From Streptomyces xanthochromogenes (GTDB taxonomy: Bacteria; Actinomycetota; Actinomycetes; Streptomycetales; Streptomycetaceae), in the NCBI RefSeq assembly GCF_014650455.1, contig NZ_BMUZ01000003.1:496001-560000 (forward strand): DNA of 64,000 nucleotides. The letters run 5' to 3'. The position numbers and the translations under genes were made by a program. Within the stretch, counting starts at the first letter, position 1. Every line of letters begins with the position of its first letter. The notes below the pieces were generated by a model. It saw only the letters and a program-made list of their open reading frames with translations. It did not search any database and was not told the DNA's origin. This document shows positions 1 through 7,295 of the stretch, one piece after another.

Positions 1-951
1 CCGGTCCGTGCCGTGGGAGCGCGCCGCTTCGGCGAGGACGGCGATGGCGTCGTACCCCTCGAAGGCGACGAACGAGGGCGCCGCTGCCAGCCGCTCACCC
101 AGCGCCCGCTCGATCCGTACGCCGAGCGGGGTGAGCCGATCGGGCAGATAGCGCAGGAAGGGAACCCCGGCGCCGGCCTCGCCGAGCAGGGCCGCCCAGT
201 CGGCGAACTCGGGCTGCCCGGCCGGGGCGCCCATCAGGATGCCGGCGAGGCGCGGGTCCTGGCGTACGGCCTTGACCACGGGCACGGCCGGTTCAGGATG
301 GCCGGTCAACAGGAGCACCGCGGTGGCTCGTTGGGCGACGAGTGCATCGCACAGGGCCGCAGGGGTGAGTTCGCGCATATCGAGCTCGATGACGGTGGCG
401 CCGCGCGGGGTGAGGTGGTCGCGCAGGATGCGGGTCCCGGACTGCCAATAGACGGTCGGCTCGGCCGCCACGGCCACGCGACTGCGGCCCGCGCCGAGGA
501 GGAAGTCCGCATAGGCCCGCCAGCCGTGCGACTGTGCGGGGGCGAGGCGGGCCACCCACGGTGTGGGCTGTGCGGTGAGCTCGTCGAGCACCGCCGACGA
601 GCACAGGAACGGCACACGGAGGGCGTCGGCCCGGGCGGCGGCGGCGCGTGCGACGACGCTGTGGTACTCCCCCACCAACGCGGCCACCCCCATGGCCGCG
701 AGTTCGTCCACGGCAGCCTCGGCCCTGCCGGGATCGGCCGCGGTGTCGCGGACCACCAGTTCAAGGGGCCGGCCGCCCACACCGCCGCTCTCGTTGACCT
801 CCCGTATGCCCAACTCAAGGCCCGCGAGCAGGTGTTGGCCCGCCTCTGCCCAGCCGGGCCGGGTCAGCGGAGCGAGTGCGCCGATCCGCACCGGCGGACC
901 ACCGGGCCGGTTCGCTCCGGGCGGCGTCGGTGTCGTTGCCGGCGTGTTCAT
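1..951 (-). CDS. ABC-type branched-chain amino acid substrate-binding-like protein (partial)
   Basis: The frame read leftward from ATG 949-951 is open to the window edge, so the C-terminus is missing. The protein has the Leu/Ile/Val-binding (Peripla_BP_6) pattern: an early RIGALAPLT strand, then EVNESGGVGGRPLELVVRDT, a canonical sequence of the family, and SFVAFEGYDAIAVLAEAA near the edge. Family members bind amino acids or related small ligands for an ABC importer. The visible N-terminus is short and proline-rich (MNTPATTPTPPGANRPGG) with no hydrophobic signal peptide or lipobox, which is unusual for an exported binding protein. The protein may therefore act in the cytoplasm as a sensor, or the true start may lie elsewhere. 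It diverges from the feo operon across 269 bp. Confidence 0.75.
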   Translation of the reverse strand, partial: MNTPATTPTPPGANRPGGPPVRIGALAPLTRPGWAEAGQHLLAGLELGIREVNESGGVGGRPLELVVRDTAADPGRAEAAVDELAAMGVAALVGEYHSVVARAAAARADALRVPFLCSSAVLDELTAQPTPWVARLAPAQSHGWRAYADFLLGAGRSRVAVAAEPTVYWQSGTRILRDHLTPRGATVIELDMRELTPAALCDALVAQRATAVLLLTGHPEPAVPVVKAVRQDPRLAGILMGAPAGQPEFADWAALLGEAGAGVPFLRYLPDRLTPLGVRIERALGERLAAAPSFVAFEGYDAIAVLAEAARSHGTDR

Positions 952-1099
952 GCGCTGGTCTCCCGTACGACGGAGGGGGGTGGCGGTTGCGCGGCGACTG
1001 TTCGCCGTCGTCCGCCCATCCTGCAGCACGGTTCAGGGCATTCCGTCGCCGGACCGGCGCACATTGGTCCCGAACGAAATGGACTTAAGGCTCCATAAA

Positions 1100-1133
1100 G
1101 TTAAGTAACCACCAAGAGCGGATTTAACTTAAC
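1100..1133. promoter_or_regulatory. Inverted repeat GTTAAGT...ACTTAAC in the feo promoter region
   Basis: GTTAAGT at 1100-1106 is mirrored exactly by ACTTAAC at 1127-1133, with 20 bp between the arms. The AT-rich block stands out in a high-GC intergenic region and lies about 10 bp upstream of the iron box. It may be a second operator or AT-rich promoter sequence. The binder is unknown. Confidence 0.4.
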
Positions 1134-1141
1134 AAAGAGAA

Positions 1142-1157
1142 CTTAGGCTTACCTAAG
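1142..1157. promoter_or_regulatory. Iron box (DmdR/IdeR-type operator)
   Basis: CTTAGGCTTACCTAAG has exact 6-bp arms (CTTAGG/CCTAAG). Its TTAGGCTTACCTAA core differs at one base from the right part of the actinobacterial iron-box consensus TTAGGTTAGGCTAACCTAA. It ends 63 bp before the feoA start. DmdR1/IdeR repressors bind such sites when loaded with Fe(II), so the feo operon is expected to be off in iron-replete cells and induced under iron limitation. The divergent binding-protein gene could be controlled from the same site. Confidence 0.8.
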
Positions 1158-1220
1158 CAACTCCCGGAGCCGGCCGTCGAGTCCGGCGCTGGATCGCCGC
1201 ATGGAAGAAGGACACCGGAG

Positions 1221-1451
1221 ATGATGACCCTGCTTGAGAGTCCCGTCGGCCGGCCGCTGGCGCTGCTTAGCGTGGAGACCGATCCACGATGCCGGCTCCG
1301 GCTGCTCGAACTCGGGTTTGTGCCGGGCGCGGCCCTGCGCGTGGTGGGGCGTGGCGCCACCGGCGGACTGCTGGTCGCGCACGGCGACGCCCGCACAGCA
1401 CTCGACAGCGCCACTGCCGCCGGACTGCGGGTGGAGGCGATCCGTGCTTGA
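1221..1451 (+). CDS. feoA: FeoA-like SH3-fold ferrous iron transport accessory protein
   Basis: This 76-residue protein has the FeoA pattern: a short strand ending in PLALLSVETD, then CRLRLLELGFVPGAALRVV, which matches the family R-x(2)-LxxLGxxPGxxV core. FeoA is a small cytoplasmic SH3-like partner of the FeoB transporter. The start is ATG 1221 (a second ATG follows at once), eight bases after a GGAG-like site. Its stop overlaps the FeoB GTG start (GTGCTTGA), so the two genes are translationally coupled. It lies under the iron box at 1142-1157. Confidence 0.88.
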   Translation: MMTLLESPVGRPLALLSVETDPRCRLRLLELGFVPGAALRVVGRGATGGLLVAHGDARTALDSATAAGLRVEAIRA

Positions 1452-3696
1452 CAGCGCCCGGCGAACTCCCAAGTCCTGCTGCGGGGACGGCAGTTCGCTC
1501 ACAGCCTCCGACGCAGGTGCCGCCCGGGTGGCGCTGGTCGGCAATCCGAACACGGGCAAGTCGACACTGTTCAACGCGCTCACCGGCGCGCGGCAGCGGG
1601 TGGGCAACTGGCCCGGCAAGACGGTCGAAGTGGCGTGGGGCAGTTGGCGTACCGGCGACGCGGCGGCCACCCCTGTCGCCCTCGTCGACCTGCCCGGCAC
1701 CTACAGCCTGGTGCCCCGTTCGCCGGACGAGGCGCTGACCCGGGACCTGCTCGTGGACCGCGGGGCCGAGGGCCGCCCCCACCTGATCGTGGTCACGCTC
1801 GATGCCGCCAACCTGGCTCGCAATCTCTATCTACTGGCCCAGGTCAAGGACACCGGCATCCCCCTGGTCGTGGCCCTCACCATGACGGACACGGCCGCGG
1901 CCCGGGGCATCGAGGTCGATCCCCGGGCGTTGTCCGAAGCGGTCGACGCTCCGGTGATTCCGGTCCTGCCACGCGAGCGCGAGGGCCTGGACGCCCTTGC
2001 CGCCGCCGTACGGGAAGCCCTGGCCGACCCCCGCCCCTGCCCCGCCGCGGACCTCGGGCCCGCGGTGGAGGAGACCGTGCGGGGACTCGCCGATCTCATC
2101 GGCTCGGAGGAACCGGAAGTCGCGGCGCTCCGCCCGGCCCGCTGGGCGGCGATGTCTCTGCTGAGCGGTGACGAGGTGCCGTGGGCCACGGCCGGCCTGC
2201 GCGCGGCAGCGGCGGTGCGGGCCCGGGCGCTGGTCACGGAGCACGGAATGCCGGGAACGGAGGTCCCGGACTCGGAGCCGGCGGCCCCGTGCGCACAGTC
2301 CTCGCCCTCGGAACACCCGCACGCGGAGCCCCCGCACGAGGCAGCGGATTTCGAGGACGCGGAGCTCGTGCTCGCCGAAGGACGCTACCTCTGGGCACGG
2401 CACGTCCATGCCGCCTCCGTGCACTGCTCGGCGGGAAGCCGCGCCACCTGGACCGACCGCATCGACCGGGTGCTCACCTCGCGCTGGACCGGGCTGCCCC
2501 TCTGCCTCGGCGTCATGTGGGCGGTGTTCCAGGCGACCACCACCTGCGCCAAACCCCTCCAGGACGGACTCCAGGAGTTCTTCTCCGGGCCGGTGACCTC
2601 GCTGGCCGTAGAGCTGGTGGGCGACCCCGATCACGGCGGCTGGCTGCCCGGTCTCGTCGTCAACGGGCTGGTCAGCGGTGTCGGTCAACTCCTCTCGTTC
2701 GTACCGCTGATGGCGATCATGTACGTCCTCCTCGCACTCCTGGAGGACTCCGGCTACTTCGCGCGTGCCGCTTTCGTGGCCGACCGGCTCATGCGGCTCC
2801 TCGGGCTTCCGGGACAGGCCTTCCTTCCGCTGATCGTCGGGTTCGGTTGCAACGTGCCCGCGCTCTCCGCGAGCCGGGTCCTGAGCAACCGTCAGCACCG
2901 GCTGCTGCTCGGCATGGTCATCCCGTTCGTGACCTGCAGTGCCCGGCTGACGGTCTACGTTCTGCTGGCCGGCGTCTTCTTCGGCAGCAGCGCGGGGACC
3001 GTGGCCTTCCTGATGTACGTGCTTTCCATCGTGCTCGTCGTCGTCATGGGTCTCGCCCTGCGCCGTGTGCTGTTCCGTGACAGTGCGCGTGAGCCGCTGA
3101 TCCTTGAGCTGCCGCCCTACCGCATGCCGACCCTGCGGGGCGTCGCCCTGCAGACGTGGCAGAAGCTCGCGGGGTTCCTGCGGACCGCCGGCGGCATCGT
3201 CGTCGTCACCGTCACGGCCGTGTGGCTGCTCTCCTCGGTTCCCGCGGGCAGTGGCAGGGGCGGATTCGGCGGCGTATCCGTCGCCCAGAGCCTGTTCGGT
3301 GCGGTGGCCCGTTTCATCGCGCCGGTCTTCTCGTGGGCCGGTTTCGGCGAGTGGCACGCTTCGGCGACCCTGGTCACGGGCTTCGTCGCCAAGGAAGCGG
3401 TCATCTCCACGATGGTGCAGACGTACCAGACCCAGGACGCGGACGGCGGGGCACAAGCAAGCGCGCTGGGACCGCAGTTGCGGGCCACCTTCGAGCAGGC
3501 CTCCGGCGGGCACACCGTCCCCGCCGTGCTGGCCTTCATGGTCTTCCTGCTGGCCTACACCCCCTGCATGACCACGATCGCCGCTCAACGGACCGAGATC
3601 GGCGGCAGGTTGACGGCCGTCAGCATGGGCTTGCAGCTCGCGGTCGCCTGGGCCCTGGCCGTGCTCGTCTTCCAGGTGGGGAGCCTGATCGCATGA
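1444..3696 (+). CDS. feoB: Ferrous iron transporter FeoB
   Basis: This 750-residue protein imports Fe(II) through the membrane with an N-terminal G-protein domain. G1 GNPNTGKSTLFNALTG is at residues 33-48, the G3 sequence DLPGTYSL near 80, and the G4 position reads TMTD near residue 141 where most FeoB proteins have NxxD. After a spacer rich in Glu, Pro and His, many hydrophobic segments follow, including the conserved GFGCNVPALSASRVL gate sequence. The GTG at 1444 was chosen because it overlaps the FeoA stop and gives the normal distance to G1. An upstream ATG in this frame would only overlap feoA. The end overlaps the next gene by ATGA. Confidence 0.95.
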   Translation: MLDSARRTPKSCCGDGSSLTASDAGAARVALVGNPNTGKSTLFNALTGARQRVGNWPGKTVEVAWGSWRTGDAAATPVALVDLPGTYSLVPRSPDEALTRDLLVDRGAEGRPHLIVVTLDAANLARNLYLLAQVKDTGIPLVVALTMTDTAAARGIEVDPRALSEAVDAPVIPVLPREREGLDALAAAVREALADPRPCPAADLGPAVEETVRGLADLIGSEEPEVAALRPARWAAMSLLSGDEVPWATAGLRAAAAVRARALVTEHGMPGTEVPDSEPAAPCAQSSPSEHPHAEPPHEAADFEDAELVLAEGRYLWARHVHAASVHCSAGSRATWTDRIDRVLTSRWTGLPLCLGVMWAVFQATTTCAKPLQDGLQEFFSGPVTSLAVELVGDPDHGGWLPGLVVNGLVSGVGQLLSFVPLMAIMYVLLALLEDSGYFARAAFVADRLMRLLGLPGQAFLPLIVGFGCNVPALSASRVLSNRQHRLLLGMVIPFVTCSARLTVYVLLAGVFFGSSAGTVAFLMYVLSIVLVVVMGLALRRVLFRDSAREPLILELPPYRMPTLRGVALQTWQKLAGFLRTAGGIVVVTVTAVWLLSSVPAGSGRGGFGGVSVAQSLFGAVARFIAPVFSWAGFGEWHASATLVTGFVAKEAVISTMVQTYQTQDADGGAQASALGPQLRATFEQASGGHTVPAVLAFMVFLLAYTPCMTTIAAQRTEIGGRLTAVSMGLQLAVAWALAVLVFQVGSLIA

Positions 3697-4064
3697 GCAC
3701 GCTGCGACAGGCTCTCGCCGCGATCGAGAGCGCGGCCCGCACCGGGGCGGGGCTCGACTCGGTGGCCCGGTCCCTGGGGCTCAGCCGCACCGAAGTCGAG
3801 GCCATGGCGGAGTACTGGGTCCGCAAGGGCCGACTGACCCGCGAGGAGATCGGAGGCGGCTGTCCCGCGGCGGGCTGCGGCGGCTGCCCCGTCGCGCGCG
3901 GCGGATGTGCGACTTCCGGCGGTCGGCCTGCACCGCTCCTCATGGCTCTGCGCCCCCGCCGCTCCGGCGAATCGACCGGCGCCGCCACGGACGGGGCCGA
4001 CGGGCCCCGAGGCCCCCAGCCACCCCCGGCAGACGGGCATGCCACAATCCCTACCGAACGGTAG
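3693..4064 (+). CDS. feoC: FeoC-like winged-helix protein with four-cysteine motif
   Basis: This 123-residue protein starts at ATG 3693 in a 4-bp ATGA overlap with feoB. Residues 1-52 form a small winged helix (AIESAARTGAGLDSVARSLG, then WVRKGRLTREEIGGG). It is followed directly by four cysteines spaced C-x4-C-x2-C-x6-C, as in FeoC proteins proposed to carry an Fe-S cluster or sense iron/oxygen. A low-complexity tail rich in Pro, Gly and Asp extends the C-terminus well beyond the usual length of about 80 residues. Position and motifs support a FeoC role; metal binding is inferred. Confidence 0.82.
   Translation: MSTLRQALAAIESAARTGAGLDSVARSLGLSRTEVEAMAEYWVRKGRLTREEIGGGCPAAGCGGCPVARGGCATSGGRPAPLLMALRPRRSGESTGAATDGADGPRGPQPPPADGHATIPTER
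4051..4064. promoter_or_regulatory. Palindrome CTACCGAACGGTAG before the SRPBCC gene
   Basis: CTACCG and CGGTAG are exact arms around AA. The dyad covers the last codons and stop of feoC and ends 29 bp before the next ATG. Size and symmetry fit a TetR-family or similar dimer operator. It could control a separate promoter for the SRPBCC gene. No matching regulator is adjacent. Confidence 0.4.
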
Positions 4065-4093
4065 CTTCGTGGGCGCTGATGAAAGGTACTGCC

Positions 4094-4603
4094 ATGACTC
4101 GGGTATTCACCGTGAGCAGGAGCATCGTCATCAGTGTTCCGCCCGGCGACGCGTACGAGGCGGTGAGCCGCCCCTCGGACATGGGCCGCTGGAGCCCTGA
4201 GAACCAGGGCACCACCGGGCCCGGCGAGGACTCCGCCGCGCTGGGTGCGACGTTCGTCGGCCGCAACAAGCGCGGGCCGTTCCGCTGGGTGACCCGGTGC
4301 ACGGTCACGGCGGCCGACCCCGGCAGTCGGTTCGCCTTCCGCGTCCACGCGATCGGCCTCAAACAGCCGCGTCTGCGCGGGCCCATCGCCACCTGGGAGT
4401 ACCGCTTCGAGCCGGTCGAGAACGGCACGCGCGTCACGGAGACGTGGGTCGACGACCGCAGGGCGTGGCCCGCCTTCGTGGCCGCCGTCTTCGACCGCGT
4501 CGCCACGTCGGGCAGTACTTTCGCGGCCTTCCAGGACCGCAACATCAACGCGACGCTGCGCAACCTCAAGCGGGAACTCGAGACGAACTCCCTGCGCCCG
4601 TAA
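4094..4603 (+). CDS. SRPBCC (START/polyketide-cyclase-like) protein
   Basis: This 169-residue protein has the SRPBCC layout: a first strand VFTVSRSIVISVPPGDAYEA, the DMGRWSPENQG turn, central strands ending ATWEYRFEPVENGTRVTETW, and a long C-terminal helix. These helix-grip folds bind hydrophobic ligands or act as cyclase-like enzymes, and the ligand cannot be read from sequence. The start ATG 4094 follows GAAAGG with good spacing, and an ATG at 4079 lacks one. It follows the feo operon on the same strand, separated by a palindrome that may be its own operator. Confidence 0.7.
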   Translation: MTRVFTVSRSIVISVPPGDAYEAVSRPSDMGRWSPENQGTTGPGEDSAALGATFVGRNKRGPFRWVTRCTVTAADPGSRFAFRVHAIGLKQPRLRGPIATWEYRFEPVENGTRVTETWVDDRRAWPAFVAAVFDRVATSGSTFAAFQDRNINATLRNLKRELETNSLRP

Positions 4604-4662
4604 GGGAGTTGCCCGCTCGGCCGCGCCCAGGCCAGTGGCCCGATTTGCGGGCCGGAGCGCGC

Positions 4663-5031
4663 TCAGCCATGGGTATCGGTCATGTCGACCCTGTCGGAGT
4701 CCTCCCGTCGCATGCGCTCGGTCCCCCAGTCGCCAAGGGGTCCCAGCGCCTGGTTGAGCGTGTGCCCGCGCTCGGTCAGCGAGTACTCCACCTTCGGTGG
4801 CACCTCGGCGTACACCGTGCGGCGCACGAGGCCGTCCGCCTCCATCTCCCGCAGGTGCTGCGTCAGCATCTTCTCGCTCACCCCCGGCAGGCCCCGCCGG
4901 AGCTGGGCGAAGCGGCGTACGGCATGGGCGTTCAGCTCCCACAGGATCAACGCCTTCCACTTGCCGCTCACCACATCGAGCGCGGCGTCGATGCCACAGA
5001 TGTAAGGCCCGTTCCTCGGTCCTCTCGCCAT
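4663..5031 (-). CDS. HxlR-family transcriptional regulator
   Basis: This 122-residue protein is a single HxlR winged helix: CGIDAALDVVSGKWKALIL at the N-terminus, RFAQLRRGLPGVSEKMLTQH as the recognition region, and an EYSLTERGHTL wing. The N-terminal cysteine near residue 12 is a common redox-sensing position in the family (for example YodB, QorR). It diverges from the imine-reductase-like gene. An imperfect inverted repeat in the short intergenic region is a likely shared operator. Confidence 0.9.
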   Translation of the reverse strand: MARGPRNGPYICGIDAALDVVSGKWKALILWELNAHAVRRFAQLRRGLPGVSEKMLTQHLREMEADGLVRRTVYAEVPPKVEYSLTERGHTLNQALGPLGDWGTERMRREDSDRVDMTDTHG

Positions 5032-5051
5032 CCCAAGTCCCCTTGCACAAA

Positions 5052-5083
5052 GGTAAGTACCGCAGAAAATAGTGGGTACTACC
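5052..5083. promoter_or_regulatory. Candidate HxlR operator (GGTAAGTACC ... GGTACTACC)
   Basis: GGTAAGTACC at 5052-5061 faces GGTACTACC at 5075-5083. The second arm reverse-complements to GGTAGTACC, one base shorter than the first. The dyad sits between the divergent HxlR and imine-reductase-like starts. GTAC-containing dyads are usual for HxlR regulators, so autoregulation and control of the neighbour are likely. Confidence 0.5.
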
Positions 5084-5114
5084 GAGCCTAGCCGTGCTCG
5101 CCGATCATGGAGAA

Positions 5115-6035
5115 ATGAACGAACAGCAGCTCCGCACCACCCAGCGCACCACTGACGAGAACCGCCCCGTCTCGGTGATCGGGCTCGGCCCGATGGGTCG
5201 GGCGATGACGCGCACCCTCCTCGCCGCCGGTCACCCGGTCACCGTCTGGAACCGCACTCCCGGCCGGGCCGCCGACGTCGTAGCGGAGGGCGCGACCCTG
5301 GCCGCCACGCCTGCCGAGGCCGTCGAAGCAAGTGACCTCGTCATCCTCAGCCTCACCGACTACCAGGCCATGTACGACATCCTCGACGGCGCCACCGCCT
5401 CCCTCGCGGGCCGGACGCTGGTCAACCTGAGTTCCGACACTCCCGACCGCACGCGTGAGGCGGCCACCTGGGCGGCGGGCCACGACGCCGTCTTCCTGAC
5501 GGGCGGCGTCATGGTCCCCGCGCCGATGGTCGGCACAGAGGCGTCCCACATCTACTACAGCGGCGACGACGAGGCGCTGGCGCACCATCGGGCGGTGCTC
5601 GCGCTGCTCGGCGCACCCAGGTATCTGGGCGAGGACGTGGGGCTCGCCCAGATGATGTACCAGGCCCAACTAGCCGTGTTCCTCGGTACGTTGTCGTCAC
5701 TGATGCACGCGACGGCCATGCTCGGCACCGCGGGGATGAAGGCCGAGGAGGCGCTGCCGGAGCTGCTCGGGTTCACCGATGCGATCGGCGCCATCGTGCG
5801 CGCGGGCGAGAAGGCTCCCGGCGCCGCGCTCGACGCCGGGGAGCACCCCGGCGACCTCAGCACGATCACCATGATGGGTGCGACGGCGGACCACATCGTC
5901 GAGACGAGCACGTCACTCGGGCTCGACCTCGCACTGCCGCTGGCCGTCCAGTCCCACTACCGGCACGCGATCGAGAACGGCCACGGCGGCGACAACTGGA
6001 CGCGCATCATCGACGGCATCCGCGCGCGGCGCTGA
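5115..6035 (+). CDS. NADPH-dependent imine-reductase-like / beta-hydroxyacid dehydrogenase-family protein
   Basis: This 306-residue protein begins with a Rossmann fold, SVIGLGPMGRAMTRTLLAAG, followed by VWNRTPGRA, the phosphate-binding loop that favours NADPH. The C-terminal all-helical domain and the NLSSDTPDRTREAATWA and GGVMVPAPMVGT segments resemble imine reductases rather than 3-hydroxyisobutyrate dehydrogenases. The interdomain helix reads VGLAQMMYQAQLAVF: the HIBADH catalytic Lys is absent, and the position of the imine-reductase Asp/Tyr is a Tyr-Gln pair. ATG 5115 abuts GGAGAA, and a GTG at 5094 in frame is an alternative. The divergent HxlR gene probably regulates it. Confidence 0.75.
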   Translation: MNEQQLRTTQRTTDENRPVSVIGLGPMGRAMTRTLLAAGHPVTVWNRTPGRAADVVAEGATLAATPAEAVEASDLVILSLTDYQAMYDILDGATASLAGRTLVNLSSDTPDRTREAATWAAGHDAVFLTGGVMVPAPMVGTEASHIYYSGDDEALAHHRAVLALLGAPRYLGEDVGLAQMMYQAQLAVFLGTLSSLMHATAMLGTAGMKAEEALPELLGFTDAIGAIVRAGEKAPGAALDAGEHPGDLSTITMMGATADHIVETSTSLGLDLALPLAVQSHYRHAIENGHGGDNWTRIIDGIRARR

Positions 6036-6185
6036 GCCTGGGCCCCGCAGGTCGTTACCGGGGGCGGCATGCGGATGCCCGCAGGGGCGGCATGCGGGTA
6101 CCGGGATGCGCATCGTGCGGTCCCGCCGTCGATCCCCCCGCCGGTCCAGGTGCCGGTGCGGTCGCCGACGGCGACGGCGACCGGC

Positions 6186-6527
6186 TCAGGACTGGGGTGA
6201 CACCTGGGTGATCTTTCCGCTCTTGTCGAGGGTGTGGGTCTGCCAGTACTTGTCCCACTTGTCGTCCACGTGTTCCGGCACCTTGCCCTTGGGGAAGCGG
6301 ACATAGCCCGCGGGGGGCTCCTGCTTCTTGTCGACACAGGCCCTGCCCGCCGAGCCCACGTTCAGTACGGGGTACTCGCCGTCTCCACAGATCGCGTCCT
6401 GCGTCGAGCATCCGGTGACGACGAGGAACGCGGCCGCCGCGCCGGACGCCCAGGCCGACAGCCGCCGCAGGCGCCGGGGGCCGGATGAAGACGTGGTTGC
6501 GCGCGTCGAACGACGGGACTGGCGCAC
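6186..6527 (-). CDS. Small lipoprotein (SCO0607-like)
   Basis: This 113-residue protein has a basic, Ser-rich N-terminus, a hydrophobic stretch (SAWASGAAAAFLVVTGC) and a lipobox VTGC, so it is probably lipidated and held on the outer face of the membrane. The mature part is short and has two further cysteines (AICGDGEYPVLNVGSAGRAC) that could form a disulfide. It resembles a small Streptomyces lipoprotein family I associate with SCO0607; that link is from memory. No function is known. The 150 bp downstream of it hold only short GGGCGGCATGCGG repeats. Confidence 0.7.
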   Translation of the reverse strand: MRQSRRSTRATTSSSGPRRLRRLSAWASGAAAAFLVVTGCSTQDAICGDGEYPVLNVGSAGRACVDKKQEPPAGYVRFPKGKVPEHVDDKWDKYWQTHTLDKSGKITQVSPQS

Positions 6528-6629
6528 GGTGACCTCCCAGTGAGTAGTCGCTTGTACCGACCCTGCCCAGAATGCGGCAACCCGATCACGCCACGTCGGT
6601 TCAGCACGCCGGCTCGTCTCCGGCCGTGT

Positions 6630-7115
6630 TCAGCCGTCCTTCAGGGCCTTCGCGAGGTTGTCCATTTCGTTCTCCCGGCCGGCGACCAGGCGTCCGGTCC
6701 ACTCCTCCGCGTGCAAGGGCTGGATCGTCATCGTCACATCGACGCCATCGGCCGTCGGACGCAGCTGGACCTCGGTCGGGAACTCGTAGGGCGCGACGTC
6801 GGGCACGAAGTCCACCAGTGACGAGTAGCAGAGCCGCGCCGCGGGGGTGACCTCGGTGAACGTCTTCCGCGACCTCGTTTCCAGCGGCATGCCCGCCGCG
6901 CGCATGAAGTCGACCTGCTCCGGTCCGGTCGCGGTCATCGTGTAGACGAGGTCACCGCCGGGCCGCAGGTCGAGCGTCTCGACGCGGACCGTGAAGCCGT
7001 CCGGGGCCCACCAGCGCTCGATGCCGGACGCGGTCGTCCACAGCTCCCACACCCGCTCGGGCGGTACCGGATAGCTGCGCTCGATACGGATCGGCGACCC
7101 GGCGCTCCTGGTCAT
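6630..7115 (-). CDS. SRPBCC / AHSA1-like domain protein
   Basis: This 161-residue protein has the activator-of-Hsp90-ATPase-homologue 1 pattern: IRIERSYPVPPERVWELWTT, then ERWWAPDGFTVRVETLDLRPGG and a C-terminal GRENEMDNLAKALKDG helix. Members bind small hydrophobic ligands, and many are unassigned. ATG 7113-7115 is preceded by AGGAGCAACGG. The frame runs further upstream, but that part has no fold-like sequence. It is monocistronic between a lipoprotein gene and an ABC-F gene. Confidence 0.75.
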   Translation of the reverse strand: MTRSAGSPIRIERSYPVPPERVWELWTTASGIERWWAPDGFTVRVETLDLRPGGDLVYTMTATGPEQVDFMRAAGMPLETRSRKTFTEVTPAARLCYSSLVDFVPDVAPYEFPTEVQLRPTADGVDVTMTIQPLHAEEWTGRLVAGRENEMDNLAKALKDG

Positions 7116-7249
7116 GTCCGTTGCTCCTGTTCTCGGTACGGCACAAGGCCCGGGTTGGGCGACGCCGGAACGATAACCGACGGCTGCGCGCCGGCTCGAC
7201 ACCTCGGCACGGCTGCACCGCGCAGGGCTGAACTTCCGGCACGCACAGC

Positions 7250-7288
7250 CCTGTTGGCCCGGCCGGAACACACGGACGGGCCAACAGG
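7250..7288 (-). terminator. Hairpin terminator downstream of the ABC-F gene
   Basis: CCTGTTGGCCCG (7250-7261) and CGGGCCAACAGG (7277-7288) are perfect 12-bp arms with a 15-nt loop, placed 7 bp after the ABC-F stop codon. There is no T-run, as is common for Streptomyces terminators. Confidence 0.75.
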
Positions 7289-7295
7289 TGAGCTG

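Noticed and set aside
1831..3588. Long minus-strand frame across feoB.
   Set aside because: Antisense shadow of a strongly recognised transporter; no domain-like sequence.
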